Positions 14,635 to 28,793 of a DNA stretch of 64,000 nucleotides are shown one piece after another (position 1 is the first letter of the stretch; each line of letters begins with the position of its first letter). The notes under the pieces were generated by a model that saw only the letters and a list, made by a program, of their open reading frames with translations, ran no database searches and was not told the DNA's origin. The position numbers and the translations under genes are program-made. This DNA comes from Vespa crabro (lineage: Eukaryota > Arthropoda > Insecta > Hymenoptera > Vespidae), in NCBI RefSeq assembly GCF_910589235.1, contig NC_060959.1, positions 11,264,907-11,328,906 on the forward strand, given 5' to 3'.

Positions 14635-15032
14635 GTAACATTAAATAGCGAACGTTCGATTTGTCTCGATGAAAAATTCCCTTCGTAGTTCGGCTATATC
14701 ACACTATGTACAGAGTAAAGACCGAGGAGAGCAGGAATGACGAAAATGAAAAAAGCCGATCTTATCTTGCGGAATGATCAACGATCGATTTTAAACGGTG
14801 GCATGATTTCACAAGAGACTTACGCTTAATGTTCCGACGCACTTTTGCCAATGGTATAAAATAAATAATATAATGCCTACTCTTAATCAAGCTGAGTCGG
14901 ATACTTGATCGGAACGTGCTACTATTCCGTGCATTTAACCGGAAACTGGAATGGTGGTTACAATTCTGAGCCACGAATAGAGCCATTAGTGGTAATGTAT
15001 TCTAACGTATTCCAAGTAATTGCGAGAAAACA

Positions 15033-15070
<38 letters not shown>

Positions 15071-17511
15071 AAAAAGGAGAAAGAAAGAAGGAGACAAAAA
15101 AAAGAGAGAGAAAAAGATAGGTTAGATTATCGCGACTAATTGGTACTCGCTTTTGCCAATAAAGTAATCAATTATCCTTAATGAAGTCAAGAATGAAAAG
15201 ATCTCTAACCGCGTTACGGCTTTTTATGATTTTATCTATCACTCATTTCGACGTATCGCATAAGTTATTGATTTATTTTCAATATTCTATAATCTTTCTA
15301 TCGCAAAGCCAATAACTTTGAATCCGTCAATCCTTTTGATACGTCGAAAAAAAAAAAATAAAACGACGAGAAATTCAAAAGACTCGTGGTTATTTTTTTT
15401 TTCTTTTTTTTTTTTTTTAAGGATCGATTCAAGAATCTCATTCTCAAGTCAAGAGACAGACGCGCCGTTCTCATCTCTTTTTCTTTCTCTTTATCTTTTT
15501 GGGCAAAACGATGATACGTAATTAGCCGCGAGAAGAGCCGGGCTTCGAGTCGACTGCGACGAGGTAAATTCTGCAAATTAAACGCGGAACCGCGTAAGAG
15601 GACTTACCACGGTGGACGAAAGAGGAAATTCCGTGACGTGAGTCGCAGGTGCACTTCAGCCCTCCGTGAATATATTCCGAAAGGATTCTTCCTCTTCTCG
15701 TCCTCCTCTCGTTCAATTTTCTTTTTCTTTTCTTTGACGTTTCTCGCGAGATATTAATATTGAACACTTTTGCGAAAATTCAACCTTCGTACATAGTTCA
15801 CACTAACGATTTGCTTGACTTGACTTTGGAAGAAGGCACCATAATCACAATTAAATTTATTCGACTCGATTGTTTCGTAACGAACTATATTCTTCATCGA
15901 AGAGCATAGACGAAGTGACCAAGAAGTATCCGTGGCCGTCGATGGTATATCTTCGTGGAGGAACTTGAATGCGTCATAGGAACTCGGCGCGGAGGCGTCT
16001 TGGGGTTGAAGGTGGAATTTCGCGAATAAACGGCGCTCGAAGCGACGTCTTGCTCGATTGGACGGACGGCCGAGGGAAAGAAGAAAGGAAGGAGAAGAAG
16101 AGAAAGAAACGAAGAGAAGAGAAGAGAAGAGAAGAGAAGAAAAGAGAAGAGAAGAGGTTCTTGGATCGAGCGAAAGTCTGCTGCTGCAACCAAAAAGATG
16201 GAGGATAAAGCTAAAGGACGAAGAATAATAAGAAGATCTTGAAAAGCAGCGTGAGGAGGATAAAAAGAGAAAGGAAAATAAGAGGGAGAGGAAAAGGAAG
16301 AGGGAGAGGAAGAGAGAGAGAGAGAGAGAGAAAGAACCAATGGATTATCCGTAAGTGTAAACGCGTAACTCCGTGCTTCTTCTCAGTGGCCGTCGCTCGA
16401 CGGAGCCGCAAGACGCATAATTTGTGCGCATTACTGCCAAGATATACGACGTTTCCTTCCGATCAATAGCTTCCAGACTTCCCTTCGAAACTCTTTCTCT
16501 TCAAGATTCTCTCTTAGCCTCGGTCAATTTTCTTTGATATTACTTCTCGCCTAAAGAGAATAGATCTTTACTCGACATTGAGGAAGAATCGAGCCAATCG
16601 ATAGATCGATCGATCGATAAATCGACCGCAATCTCGATCTCTCCTATGTTTACTTCGATTCGCCAACACTCACGAGGTTATCGCTCTTGACTCTGAGCCG
16701 AGACTGAAACACCTGATAATAGCGATTGTCTCGTATACGTATCTACTGACGACGTTGACGAGCAACGAACGACGACGATTTACCGCCTCGCGTTCGATCG
16801 TACTCGTTTGCCGATTTCTCCTCTTCTCATCGCTAACTAGAATTTTATACCGTATTCCCTTTAATCCTATGAGACTCGTTTTTTTTTCCTTTTCTTTTCT
16901 TCGCTTTTCTTTCTTTTTTTTTTTTTTTAATTCCTTTTCAATGAACATCAAACACTTTCGTAAATCTCTTACGAAAGTATTTTTGACGCGCTCCCACGAG
17001 AGTGGAATTTTTTTTCTTTTTTTGGCCAATTCGCTTTTCGGTAATCTTCTTTCTCCTCTTTCACGAGAAATCACCTTTCGGCTTGGCGCCCGTTTACGTA
17101 ACCATCCCAAAGACAGTCCTTAAGTCGTCTCAAAACGACGAGGAAACCGCGCAAGGCGTTAACTCGTAATGTACACAATTCGACGGAGTCCCGTCAAGGA
17201 TCGAGGCATTTTTTATCTTTATATTTTTTTTCTTTTTTTTTTTTTTCTTTTTTTATTTTAATTCTCTTGTCTCAATCTACTTGTCTAACTTTCCTTAACC
17301 TCACTCGCAAATGAGCTAACGAAAATCTTTTCGTTTTTATTAATAATAAACGATGAACGTTAACATCGCGATCACTGGCCCCTTTGTGATCACTAACAAT
17401 TAACACGATGATCCTACCACCCACGCGTCTCTTCACCGAGAATCGATCGAGAGGAGCTTCCAGCATCCACCCACGATCTTTCTATAGATCTAAATTCTCT
17501 GAAAGCACAGA

Positions 17512-17512
<1 letters not shown>

Positions 17513-17559
<47 letters not shown>
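17513..17559. repeat. (CT)n microsatellite
   Basis: 47 bp of CT. Confidence 0.95.
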
Positions 17560-17566
<7 letters not shown>

Positions 17567-17765
17567 CGTGAAAAGGATCACTGAACCGTTTTCTTTAGCT
17601 TTATCGATTTAGAGCTAGCTATCCTTTGTAATCTTATCAAGATCAATAGATTTTCCCTACAACCTGAATCACCTGATCCTCTTTAGGTCCATTCATCTCA
17701 CGGTACGATGTACGAAAAAAATTGCTGTTCTTGATAATTGCTTTTCCTTTTCTTTCTTTCTTTTT

Positions 17766-17769
<4 letters not shown>

Positions 17770-17814
<45 letters not shown>
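17770..17814. repeat. (TA)n followed by poly(T)
   Basis: 30 bp of TA directly followed by a 16-bp T run. Confidence 0.95.
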
Positions 17815-18057
17815 GTTCGTTCGTTTATTTGTTTTGATTTTCTTTCCTATTTATCTATTTTTTTTTTACGAATATTTGGATAGAAATTTTCTTTCTTCCT
17901 TTTGTTCGCGTGTCTCTCGTTAAAGGAAGAGACCGGCCGAGAAGACACGGCACCGTCTCGACGTACGCGAGGCCGGCGCTCGCACGGAAATCACGAGTCG
18001 CACTGACTCGACGACGCTCGTCGGCCAAAGCCTGGCATAGACAGCAGCAGCGGTAGT

Positions 18058-18127
18058 AGTGGTGGTGGTGGTGGTGGTGGCGGTGGCGGTGGCGGTGGCG
18101 GTGGCGGTGGCGACGACGACGACAACA

Positions 18128-18171
<44 letters not shown>

Positions 18172-18210
18172 ATCGACGATGACGCCAACGATGACGACGA
18201 CAACGATACT
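18058..18210. repeat. Compound trinucleotide repeat (GGT)n-(GGCGGT)n-(GAC)n
   Basis: About 150 bp in three blocks: GGT triplets, GGCGGT hexamers, then GAC triplets with AAC interruptions. Being a period-3 array, it keeps several frames open on both strands (poly-Ser, poly-Pro, poly-Thr, poly-Arg), which explains the long homopolymeric open frames without a gene. Confidence 0.9.
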
Positions 18211-18780
18211 GTTGGTGATGATGTTGGCTCATTACCAACCAATCGTGTCTTTCATTGGGGGTGCAGAAAAAGTTACGTTTTAAAAGCCATATCGATAAGA
18301 AGAAAAAGTTTCTCAAAAAAAAGAAAAAAAAAAATAAAAACCAAAAAAGGAAAAAAAAAGAAAAGAAGAAAAAAAATTGCAATCGAAATATCTCTTCTTA
18401 GTCGTCAGGTTCTTGAAGGATAAAGTCCCACACGATGAAATTCCAAGCTCGACGTGATCACGATACGATACCTACCATGTAAAGGGAAATAAATTGTAGG
18501 AAGAAAAATATGAAATCAAAATTTATAGCCTAGCAGATCAGACGATACACCTTCGCGACGTTGAACATATCCAAGACACTTGGAGTTGAACGTGTCACGG
18601 TTGCCTCCTGTCGCAACATCGGAGATCGCCTTCCTCTAATCCACGTGTTTCCTATCTAATCTCAATCCAATCGGAATATTTCTTAGCTTTATCGCGTTCG
18701 TGTCGCCGCTATCCTTCGTATTCGCAGCGTGTTCCCTTGTAGAAAGATGGGAGAACGAAGGTGGAAGAACGTAGGAGAGT

Positions 18781-18788
18781 TATAAAAG
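18781..18788 (+). promoter_or_regulatory. Candidate TATA box (TATAAAAG)
   Basis: TATAAAAG followed about 30 bp later by CCGGTCTGTCTTATAC. It stands alone, with no supported exon after it; chance occurrence in 64 kb of AT-rich DNA is quite possible. Confidence 0.15.
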
Positions 18789-19270
18789 AGGGTGAGCTTT
18801 CCCGGTCTGTCTTATACTTGGTACTTATCCATCCGCCGTAAATAAGTATCAACGAGATCTCAGTATAACATGCTCCTTATTTAAAACGTTCGGTTCTAAT
18901 CTCCGAAGGAAGGACCCGTTCCATTTCACTCGCCGAGATTTCAGAGGATTTGACGGTAACGTTCGCCTTTCTAACGTTCCTAGCAACACCGTTTTATCAC
19001 GTTTCCTCTTTGAGCCATTTCGTGCTCCCGTAAACTCTACCAGCAGACTCTCTCTCTCTCTCTCTTTTCTCGTGCGGAAGCTAATATCGAGGAGAAAGAG
19101 GAACAAAGATGGAGGAAGGGAGAGAGAGAGAGAGAAGAGACCACAGAAGTAGTTCACGATGCACCTGGCACAACGCATAATACATTGGTCCACGCATAAA
19201 ATATCCTCACGATCGCAGCATCTTCCTTGGCGAAGAGACGACGTCTCTTTCTCTCTTTTTCTTTTCTTAT

Positions 19271-19274
<4 letters not shown>

Positions 19275-19324
<50 letters not shown>

Positions 19325-19326
19325 CG
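19275..19326. repeat. (CT)n microsatellite
   Basis: 52 bp of CT with one TTT interruption. Confidence 0.95.
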
Positions 19327-20609
19327 CAGCGTTCATGCGAACCGTCTTAAACTACTTATTTCTTCTTCGGCGCAAGCCGCTTATCTCAATCTTGGAACAA
19401 CCGATCGTTCGAGTTCGATGCACCGCCGTTCCAAAGACACGCGCCCTGCTCTCTTTCTCGTTTTCTAAAAATAACTAAAAGCGAAAAAATGTCTACGCGA
19501 GCCTTTCAGGACAAATTATGTTTCGATCTTGTGCCTTAATTACGAGCGCTCGTCGAATTTCGAATGTCAGTTCGTGACCAAATTTTTTTTCCACGCTACC
19601 ATCACTTATGGGTATTTTCGTTCGGACGTTTTTCTCTTTCTTTTCTTTTTTCGTATCCAATCTCCTCATTCGTTTGAAATAGTTGTTCTTTTCCGTGAAC
19701 GCAACGTGGCACATCAATTAGAAAGGCATAGAAATTATTTCGATGAAAAGTTAACAGATATCTATAGTATTTGAAGAAAATTTGTTAATGAATCGAATTA
19801 AATGTCCACCGTGAAAGAATGGAGAAAGAAGATAAAGAGGGATAACAAAATGAGCCTTAAAATATGAGGACGCTGGAAGGAGTCGCTCTATATGCACAGC
19901 GCAATCGATCTCGACGAGTATTATGGCCCTCTTATCTCATCTTTGGAACCCGTTTAAGACTCGTTTCGGCACCTCAACTCTCGCAATTGCGTCGGCTTCA
20001 ATTATCCATGCTCTCCTTCCGAGAATGGACACATCTACCCTCAAATTTACGGCTCCTTAGGATTTCTTGCCATTTCGTGTCCATTCTCCAAAAGTATTCT
20101 ACGTGGTCGTTGAAAAATGAAAAAGGAAAAGAAAAAAAAAAAAGGAAAAAAAAAATAAAAACGAAAAAACAACCAGATGCTTCGACTAATCTCTGCAAGG
20201 TTTCGTTCGAATCGAAGAAAACGAAAGTTAAATCTTTTCATGGAACAAATTATTCTTTCTCGTTCCAGATGTTTAAACGTTCGATCAATCTCAATTCGAT
20301 CATCAATTAGTCGATCAAATTTTCGATAAATAACTTTAAAATCAATTATTTTTAATGCGAACGAACGAGTCGATGATTACGAACGATGATGCTTACTTCC
20401 AAAGTTACCAATTTCAAGATCGTGAGTGATTCAAGAAAAGATTCGTGTTTTTAGCGCATTCATTTGGAACGAATTGCATGTCTAACTCGTACCTAGGCGA
20501 GTAGATAAGCCGTGTACTTAGCACCTGCCGAGTTCACCGAGGTTTTCGATATAAGTATACGCTTATATCCCGTATGGAATTTATGTTGAGCTACCGGCTA
20601 AGATGTCGA

Positions 20610-20610
<1 letters not shown>

Positions 20611-20658
<48 letters not shown>

Positions 20659-20662
20659 GAGA
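20611..20662. repeat. (GA)n microsatellite
   Basis: 52 bp of GA with two short interruptions. Confidence 0.95.
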
Positions 20663-23600
20663 TATGAATAACGTATTTTCAAAGAGGGATGCTTTAAGTT
20701 CACGAGGCACGTTAAACCACCGGATGTATTCCGAAGCATCGATACTCGTAGCTAACTCGATACGTCGAAGCTTACTCGACTACTCGCGTTCAGACATTAA
20801 CGCGTACGTGTCCGCCATTAAAGGTTACGCGAGTCGAATAACATTCTTCGACTTTTGTCCCGACAGGTTGTCTCCTCTTTTCAACTTTTCAACACTTTTC
20901 TCCTTTTCTTTTCCACCTGTACCGTACATAAATCGATGATTTTTATCGACTTAAACGCACGCTCGTTGCATCGACGTAACTAAGCTCGTGAAACTGTCAT
21001 TGTGTATACCATTTCTCCTCTTGCTATTGTTCCCTTCTTCGTATCCTTTTTCCTTTTTTCTTTCTCTCTTTCTCTTTTCTCATAATATTTTTTTTTTTCT
21101 CTTCTTCTTTTCGTTTTTCATTTTTCCTTCTCTTGTATATAATAAATTTTCTCTTCTCCCTCCGTTTATCCCTTCTCACTCTCTTTGGCGGAGCCATTAA
21201 AATGCAGGATACATTTCTACCGATCTTCCCGACCGCGCGGTCAGCACGAAAATATTTGGACACGCGTTGAAATTTTAATTCTCCCTAGGAGCCGACCGTT
21301 ACGTACTGTACAAAGTGTCACGTTATGAATATTCACTAAGTAAGTATTACTGCTGTTTTAGATGGTGGTGGTGGTGGTGGTGATGGTGGTGGCGATGGCG
21401 TTAAGCTGGGAACAACATGGACGCGTGTTTACATTGTTCTACTCGTTCGTTTCTTTACGATAATTACGGACAATGTCCCCGAGTTAGCTCTCGAGACGAT
21501 GAGAATGCAAAATGATTCGAGTAACGTCGAACGAACGTTTTGTATCTCCTATCGTATCATCCTATTATGAAAGACCACCTCGTATATGTACGTATATATA
21601 TGTACGAGAATAAGTCGATATATCGATAACCGATATCTCTTAGCGATATCGAACATCGTGCTCACCGCGTGGATAAGTTTCTACGCAAACAAATCTAACG
21701 AGTACGTGTGCGCGTGCGTCAGGGTCGTGATATAATCAGGAAAGGGCAAACGCATAAATGAACGTCGTCGTTCTTATTATTTACTGGTCATCGTTGAATC
21801 GATTTTCTATTCTTTCATGACTGCTTTCCCATCGATTTCTAATTATAATCATGGTCTACAGTGACCATGGAGATTTTTTTTCCTTTTCTGTCTTCTCTCT
21901 CTCTCTCTCTCTCTCTTCTTCAATAAAATATATAGAAAAACATAATTGAAATTAAAATTTAATCGAGGCATATATGAGATCAATTAAATGCGACAACACT
22001 TTCGATACTTGGAAATACATGTAGAGCTCTCTTTATGCATTCCACATGTTAAACCATAAACACTATAGACAACTTGCATGGTAGACGATGATAATGATCG
22101 ATCGATTCGGCACGCGAACTCTGTTCTCTCGAAGCAGTTGGGTAGGTAACTCGTACGTGAGGTAGACACTTAATATCTACGAAATCGTGTAACATATATC
22201 GAAGAAATCGATCGTATCGAGTACAAAGGCATACCTTCGATGTTTCCGATGGTTTATCATATCTTTATCGTGAGAATTAGTCCACGTTTCCTCTTCAAGC
22301 ATATTGATCATTCCTTCGAACGTATGATTAAGTGATTGAGAATATGTCAGGATTTATTTTTTATTTTTCTTGTTCTTTTTTCTTTTTCTTTCTTTTTTTT
22401 GTTTTGTTTTTTTTTTTCTATACATTTATTTATTCGAATTTCTACGAAATATAAATATGAGATTACGTTCTTCTTTTTTATTTCGAAGAAATAATAAAAA
22501 AGGAGAAAGATATGATATTTGTGTCGGATTATTCGCAGCAAACGCACGCGCGACTCGCTCGTAAAAAGCAAGTAATTTCCGCGCTCGTGGTCGCTCGAAG
22601 GTGCACCTACGGATATACGTACTTATGTACATACATATGTACATGCACACGCGTGTACGATCAAGTCTCGTCCGTATAACATGCATAAGCCTATTCATAT
22701 ATATATATATGTGTGTGTGTGTGTGTAGTATATACACTGTAGTATATTACTGTATGTAAGACACAGTGGAACGACCGAGCGAGCGACTTTATTAATTATC
22801 ATTCCCGATCGAAGTATGAAACGAAGAAAGAAAAAAAAGAAAAATAAAAAAAAGAAAAGAGAAGAAAAAAGAGAAGAGAAAAAATAAAACGAATGAAGCA
22901 TCGTGCCGCTTCGATTCGCGTCGCGTAAATTAATGTGTCAGGGACGCGTCGTACCTCCTCCCTTTTGCGAACCCGCAGATTAAAATCAAAGTTGATCGTA
23001 TCGATGTATTCACGAATGGTAAGATACATTTAGATAGCGAAATTTCGTTCGATCTTGCACGAGTGAGAAAGTGTAAAAGGCGTCATTAATATACGATATA
23101 CCAGAAGTACATAATTTTATTTTACAAGAAAGAAAAAAAGTACTGATATATATTATCTGCAAAAGGAAAGCCTTCTCCTTCTTCCCCCTCGATTATTTGT
23201 CAATTTTTATATTGGCGAATCATGGTTTCCTGTAAAAAAAAAAAAAAAAAAAGAAAAATCCACTAGGATATCGCGAAAAAAAAATTGTATTGATTCGATT
23301 CTATGTAGGCTCTTCTTTGTTATGTGTTTTACAGAGGCCATTGACTTTCAGATTCAATAATGAATATACATGCATACATATGTACCATGTAAAATACACA
23401 TGTAAAAGCCAAGAGTGAAATTTCGCATTATTCCATCGAGAAATTTCGTTGGCACAGGTTCGTTACTCTTCGTCAACGAAGAACTCACATTGTCACCTAA
23501 GTTTCATTGTTCACTTTACTCTCGTCCTCGTCGTCCTCGTCGTCCTCGTTGCAATGCGAAGAAAGACATACGTACTCACAATGGCGACCGGTTTCACGTG

Positions 23601-23816
23601 GTTTCCCAGTTTCTCGATAAATTTGAATTTCTAAGTGCGACCTAAGAGTGGCAAATTTCACGCTGAAAAAAAAGGACAAATAGAAAATTTTTCACGGTCG
23701 AATTAAACTGGACAATCGGTTTGTCTACATTTTTCTTTCGTACGTTCGTCTTACAATAACTAGATTGCAAGATTCTCTGGATTCTCGTTTTCCCTTTCGT
23801 TGTGAGAAAAAAAATT

Positions 23817-23818
<2 letters not shown>

Positions 23819-23857
<39 letters not shown>
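23819..23857. repeat. (GA)n microsatellite
   Basis: 39 bp of GA leading into about 60 bp of A/G-only sequence (GGAGAAAAAA units). Confidence 0.95.
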
Positions 23858-23858
<1 letters not shown>

Positions 23859-24162
23859 GAGAACAAAAAAAAAGGAGAAAAAAGGAGAAAAAAGGAAAAA
23901 AGAAGAAAAAACAAGTGAAAGAAAGACAGGCTAATTCGTGAAACGGTGTCGGAGGCATCATAGAAAGAGGCTCGAAGGAGAGTCACGCCCTCCTCGTTAC
24001 CCGTCTACCTCTCTCCACCACCCCGCTTTTTCCTTTTGGCGATAATATCTCGGCAAATACCGAGCCATGGAACCCTTTAGTCGCGGTCCAAGCTGCCGCC
24101 TGTGCGCGTAATGCCCTAAAATTAAACAAGCCACGGCGCCGAGGGCGACGACGGCCATCCAA

Positions 24163-24164
<2 letters not shown>

Positions 24165-24241
<77 letters not shown>
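24165..24241. repeat. (CT)n microsatellite, 77 bp, longest pure CT run
   Basis: Uninterrupted CT, the longest perfect dinucleotide run in the window. Confidence 0.95.
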
Positions 24242-24248
<7 letters not shown>

Positions 24249-25594
24249 TTTCCACTCTTTTCTTTACCTCCACCAAAGAAGGAGAGTCCAGCTCTCGTCT
24301 TTACCTCGTCGTACCATCGTTCCTTCTTCTCTCTTATCATTACGTCAAATTTGTTAATCTTTTCAACATTCAGTATTACCCATTTAAAATCTATTCTAAG
24401 AATTTCGATTCAATCGGGATTTCTATTCGAGAGAATAAAGAAAAGCATCGTTCTAGTTTGCACACCTGGCAGGTCATACGACTCATTATCTCACATATTC
24501 AACGGAGAACAATGATCAACCGTTACGTTGTAACAAAAGAAAATGCAAGAAATTCCAAAGAAATCCTATCGTCAAAAGCTTTACGAGATTGGCATTCTTT
24601 TCTTTGACTATTTGAAGCATCACTTTTGAGTATCTCACTATGTGTTTACTTAAACGCGTAGGACGAATTATCTATTTCAATAAATATCTGTTATGCGTGG
24701 AGAATGAAATCTAAGGAAAGTGATAAAATAAATAGCAAACATTGAATTGCATTTTACATGGATTAGAAATATTATTGAGATGTCGATAAATTTACAATTC
24801 GTTTCAACGTTGAAAAGATATAATATTTTCATTAAACGGCGAGTTAGACGAGATCATATTAAAGGATCAAACATATCACGAGGACTATCGTTTGCACGAC
24901 TAAAAGATTCACACCCTAACCTTTGAGATAAAATCTCCGACGTATTGTCACTCTTGTCCTGATACCTGATACGAATAGGGTTCTTCTTCGTGAAGATCCC
25001 GTGGGATCCGTACACTCGAAATCCGTTCCTCGATTTTACCTTGCCAACTCATTCTTCTTAAGGGACACTTAAGAAGACCAGGTCAAATTATTCTAATTTC
25101 GTAATTTTTATATTTTCTAGGTATCAACCATAAAACTGGAGTCTAACTCGAAAAATCTATCAATTAAATGATATAAAGATGTCAAGTCTTTACCTCGAAA
25201 GATTCCAATTTTCTTGATGATTTTGTCGAACGATCGTACGTCATACCTTTTACTTTATCTCGGTACGTTAATAGTCACTGCTTAACTGCCCATTAACTTT
25301 ATTTCGCGTAACTCCAACCAAATGAGTAGGCCGACGTAAGAAACCGAAGGATTTTATGTCCGCGGAACTGATCCTATACACGTTTATAATATACCTGTGT
25401 TCGTGTGTCGTGTATATAAAGCCTTCGAGACACCAGGTACGCGTCATGGAGTTAACGGCTTACCGGAACAAACCAGAAGCGATAAATCAGAATCATTAGG
25501 GAATTGGCCGCGCCTTTCACGATTCCTAGTCGCTTCTTGCATCCGTCGCGAGATTTACGTCTACCATAAAAATCTATATCGCATCTTGTAACCC

Positions 25595-25625
<31 letters not shown>

Positions 25626-27146
25626 TATGTTGCTACTACACCTTCTTTCTTCATCTTCGTTCACTCGTCTACTCTAACTCTGTCATTTTCTATCTCTTTT
25701 TTCGGTTAGCGGTCACTCTTTTTTTATGCCCTATCAAATGTGAAATTACAAACTGGTAATCGGAAAGGAACGTCTTCTTCTATTTCTTTCGGCAAGTTCT
25801 CGCCTTTAATGTCGTTCCTACTTTCTTTTCTGCGATTTGACAAAAGAACAGGAAAAGAACGACGAATGTTAAATTATTCTCCATTATAACTAGATAAAAA
25901 AGGAATTATTTATTAAATGACAATTATTTTCTTTGAAAAAGGACTTGTCCTCGATCAAATTATTAAAAATCGTCTCAGGAAATATACGGAAGAACGTGCT
26001 TATTGAAATAAGTTTGAAAAATCCTTCAACGAGATATCGTTCAAAGCATTAGACATCGAAACGCGACGCGAGAAGATTTCGCTCGGTGGACGTCTCGACG
26101 AAGCTCCATAAAAGTTGTGAAACAAGAAGGAGTAGTAATTTCCATACAACGCGTCTGGCATATAACGTTTCACCTTGTAAGAAGGCGAAGCGTACTCTGC
26201 GATGAATTGAAATCGAGAGAACCGAGAAAGAAAGAGAAAACCACCCTTTATCGTATATAATGTAAACGCATATACACAATAACACAATAGTATAAGTAAA
26301 ATATACGTATATTTAATTTTATATCTATTCGCACAAAGAATATGAACGTATCGATCGACACTTCTGAAGTTCGTATAAAATCCAATGACTTCGGAACAAA
26401 GAAGGATTTTTAAAGATAAAAGAAACGAAAAAGTGTTGAAAGAAATTCAATTTTATTCCCACGTAGTACGTTTATCGACGTCGATCATGAGAATTCTCAT
26501 CGGTTACTACTACGTATCGAGAATTCTCCCTCACGATTTTCCTTATTTTTTCTTTTTTCTTTTTTTTTTGGGTTCTCTTTTTTTTCTTTGTCTTTCCTCA
26601 TTTCTTTTTTTTCTTTTTTTCGATGACCGCTACCGTGACGCCACCTTTTCGTAAGGTCCACCGTTCTCACGAAGAAAGTAACCACGCGATGCTCGAAGAA
26701 GAAAGTACTATGGTATGGTTCCGTTCGATTCCATTCCCACTTCGTATTTACTTTCTAGGCACGAACATAAATTAGTAGTACGTGCCACGCGTGTAACGAA
26801 TACTCGGATACCGATTGAAAAGATTAGGAAGACAGACAGACAGACGAAGGGAGAAAAGAGATGATGAAAAAAAAGAGAGGAGAGAGAGAGAAAGATTATG
26901 ACGATAGGATGAAACGTAATCTACGATTTTCTTCGCTCCTTCTCGATATACATACTCTAATACAGGCCGGAATATTTATTTTATTTAAGATAAATTCTAA
27001 ATTAGATTAAAGAACAAGCGTATAGCTTTTGATACTTATGTATTATTTCTGTATCAAAATATTATAGTATTCGCTATAATAAAACATTAAATATTGTTCT
27101 CGCGTTGTATATTAAAGAAAAAAATTGAATGAATCCATTGTACTCG

Positions 27147-27151
<5 letters not shown>

Positions 27152-27177
<26 letters not shown>
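27152..27177. repeat. (TA)n microsatellite
   Basis: 26 bp of TA. Confidence 0.95.
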
Positions 27178-28785
27178 AAGTTCATGGATTTCCATTAAAA
27201 TGCATCACCCTGTATATCGTTTGTAGCCCGATCGAAGAGGGTGCGCCATCGAAAACATCCAAGGAGGGAAAATCTTTTCCGTCCCTTTTCTAAGGCACCA
27301 TAGCCACGTCGGGAATGCTTGACATTTGACGCGCTACCGTGCGCGGATGTAATAGTGATCGTTCTCCTGTTTCTTTCGTTGATAAATAAGTTTCCTTTCG
27401 ATACGTTATTCGTCGCGCACAAACGCGCGTCCTCGCCAGTTCTCCTGATTTACGATCCAAGAGATCGAGCAAACTCACCCGTCTTGTTTCTTTTCAAACT
27501 GTCGGTCTCTCGATCGTTGCCACGATCGTTTTTCAATCTTCTTAGCGTGACTGGCAAACTTACCTCCTCTATGAATTCAACTATTTGATTTATATACATT
27601 TTCGAGAATACAAACAAATAAAATTATTGAAGACGTTTATTTGAAACTTTTAATTGTTCTGTAGTTTTGAAAACTCGATCGACCTCGAAAAAGCAAAGGA
27701 AAAAAAAAAAAGAAAGAAAGAAAAAACAAGAAAAGGAAAAGTAAAAGAAAGAAAAAAGAAAAGTCAAATCGAGAAATCTTGTTAACCGTTAGCAAGCAGA
27801 GTACTTTAGTCGTAGAAACCGTACTTGTAGTTTAAGAATCCTCTAACGATGTCAGTATGAGAGGCCACTCAATCACGTTAAAATCAAAATGAACCAACGT
27901 GGTAAACATTATTTAATACGAAGAATTTATTTAAATAAGATATATACTGGCTGGATTGTTATTAGAAAGAAATATTTTGATTATCGAATCGTTTGTGGTA
28001 TATAAAAAAATTGCATTTGCCTGATCATACCCTTGTAACATCGATATCTTTCGATTGCATGTACCCTTTTAAATTGATGGAAAAAAATTTTTTCGAGCAG
28101 AAAGTGAAAGAAGATAAATGGTAAGAGAAGATTTTGGTGCGCAAACAAGCGAATCAGTCTGATCGATACGATCTTTGTGATCGGACACCGCAAACGATCA
28201 GCATAATCCTGTAACATGTAGCTACTTCGTAGAAATTCGATCGGTCGATCTTCGAAGATTCTATCTAATCCGTTTAAACGGTCTCGCTTAGCTTTCAAAC
28301 GATGCATTAAGCCGATGCACCGGAGCGTTTCAATGTCGTGAGATGTATACGTGTGTGTTTATATATACATATATATACACATAATATACAATGATTGACA
28401 CACAAACGATTATAGATATAGGCTAGATAGAATTTTCCTAAACTAAAGACCATATTAAAAGAGTACGTGTATCTCTGAAGCGTGAAAGAATTCGGAATCG
28501 ATTGTTCACGCTTCTTTCCAATGCGAATGTTATAGAGACCTATATTTTACTATGTTTAAAATCAATTAATAAAGTATTTTATTCGAGAAGCAATAAAAAT
28601 TTTAAATGATGAAAACAATTAGAAAAGGTACAGATTTTAAGCGGGGAGAAAATAAAATTGAATTAAATAAAGTTAAATATATTATAAAAAATTAGGAAAA
28701 ATGATAGACGATTTTAAAATGATATCTAAACGAACGAAACGTGCGGCCGAGTATATTCTGATTTATATATTTCTAGACTAGAAGG

Positions 28786-28793
28786 TATAAAAG
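28786..28793 (+). promoter_or_regulatory. Candidate TATA box (TATAAAAG)
   Basis: TATAAAAG in a GC-leaning context, with a GAGACAG|GTGAAT donor-like site about 280 bp downstream (29067/29068), as expected for a short non-coding first exon. An ATG 18 bp downstream of the box is too close to be in the transcript. No downstream coding exon was identified, so the call is weak. Confidence 0.25.

Larger units (their letters stand above)
10001..20500. other. No recognisable gene; microsatellite-rich non-coding DNA
   Basis: Many poly(T)/poly(A) tracts (10233-10271, 15039-15069, 16915-16928, 17229-17246) and GAAAA/GAGAA-type repeats (16105-16160). Slightly GC-richer, CpG-containing stretches at 11690-12110 and 14060-14180 could mark promoters or first exons, but no coding exon can be supported. 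A TATA-type candidate at 18781 is listed separately. Confidence 0.6.

Noticed and set aside
15522..15767. Minus-strand frame with IHGGLKCTCDSRHG before a GTAAGT donor, resembling a receptor ectodomain edge
   Set aside because: Cysteine spacing does not match TGF-beta receptor ectodomains and no second exon could be found.
17855..18382. 175-codon minus-strand frame with Arg, His and Phe runs
   Set aside because: It spans the compound triplet repeat and an A-rich block; homopolymers come from the repeats and no domain is visible.
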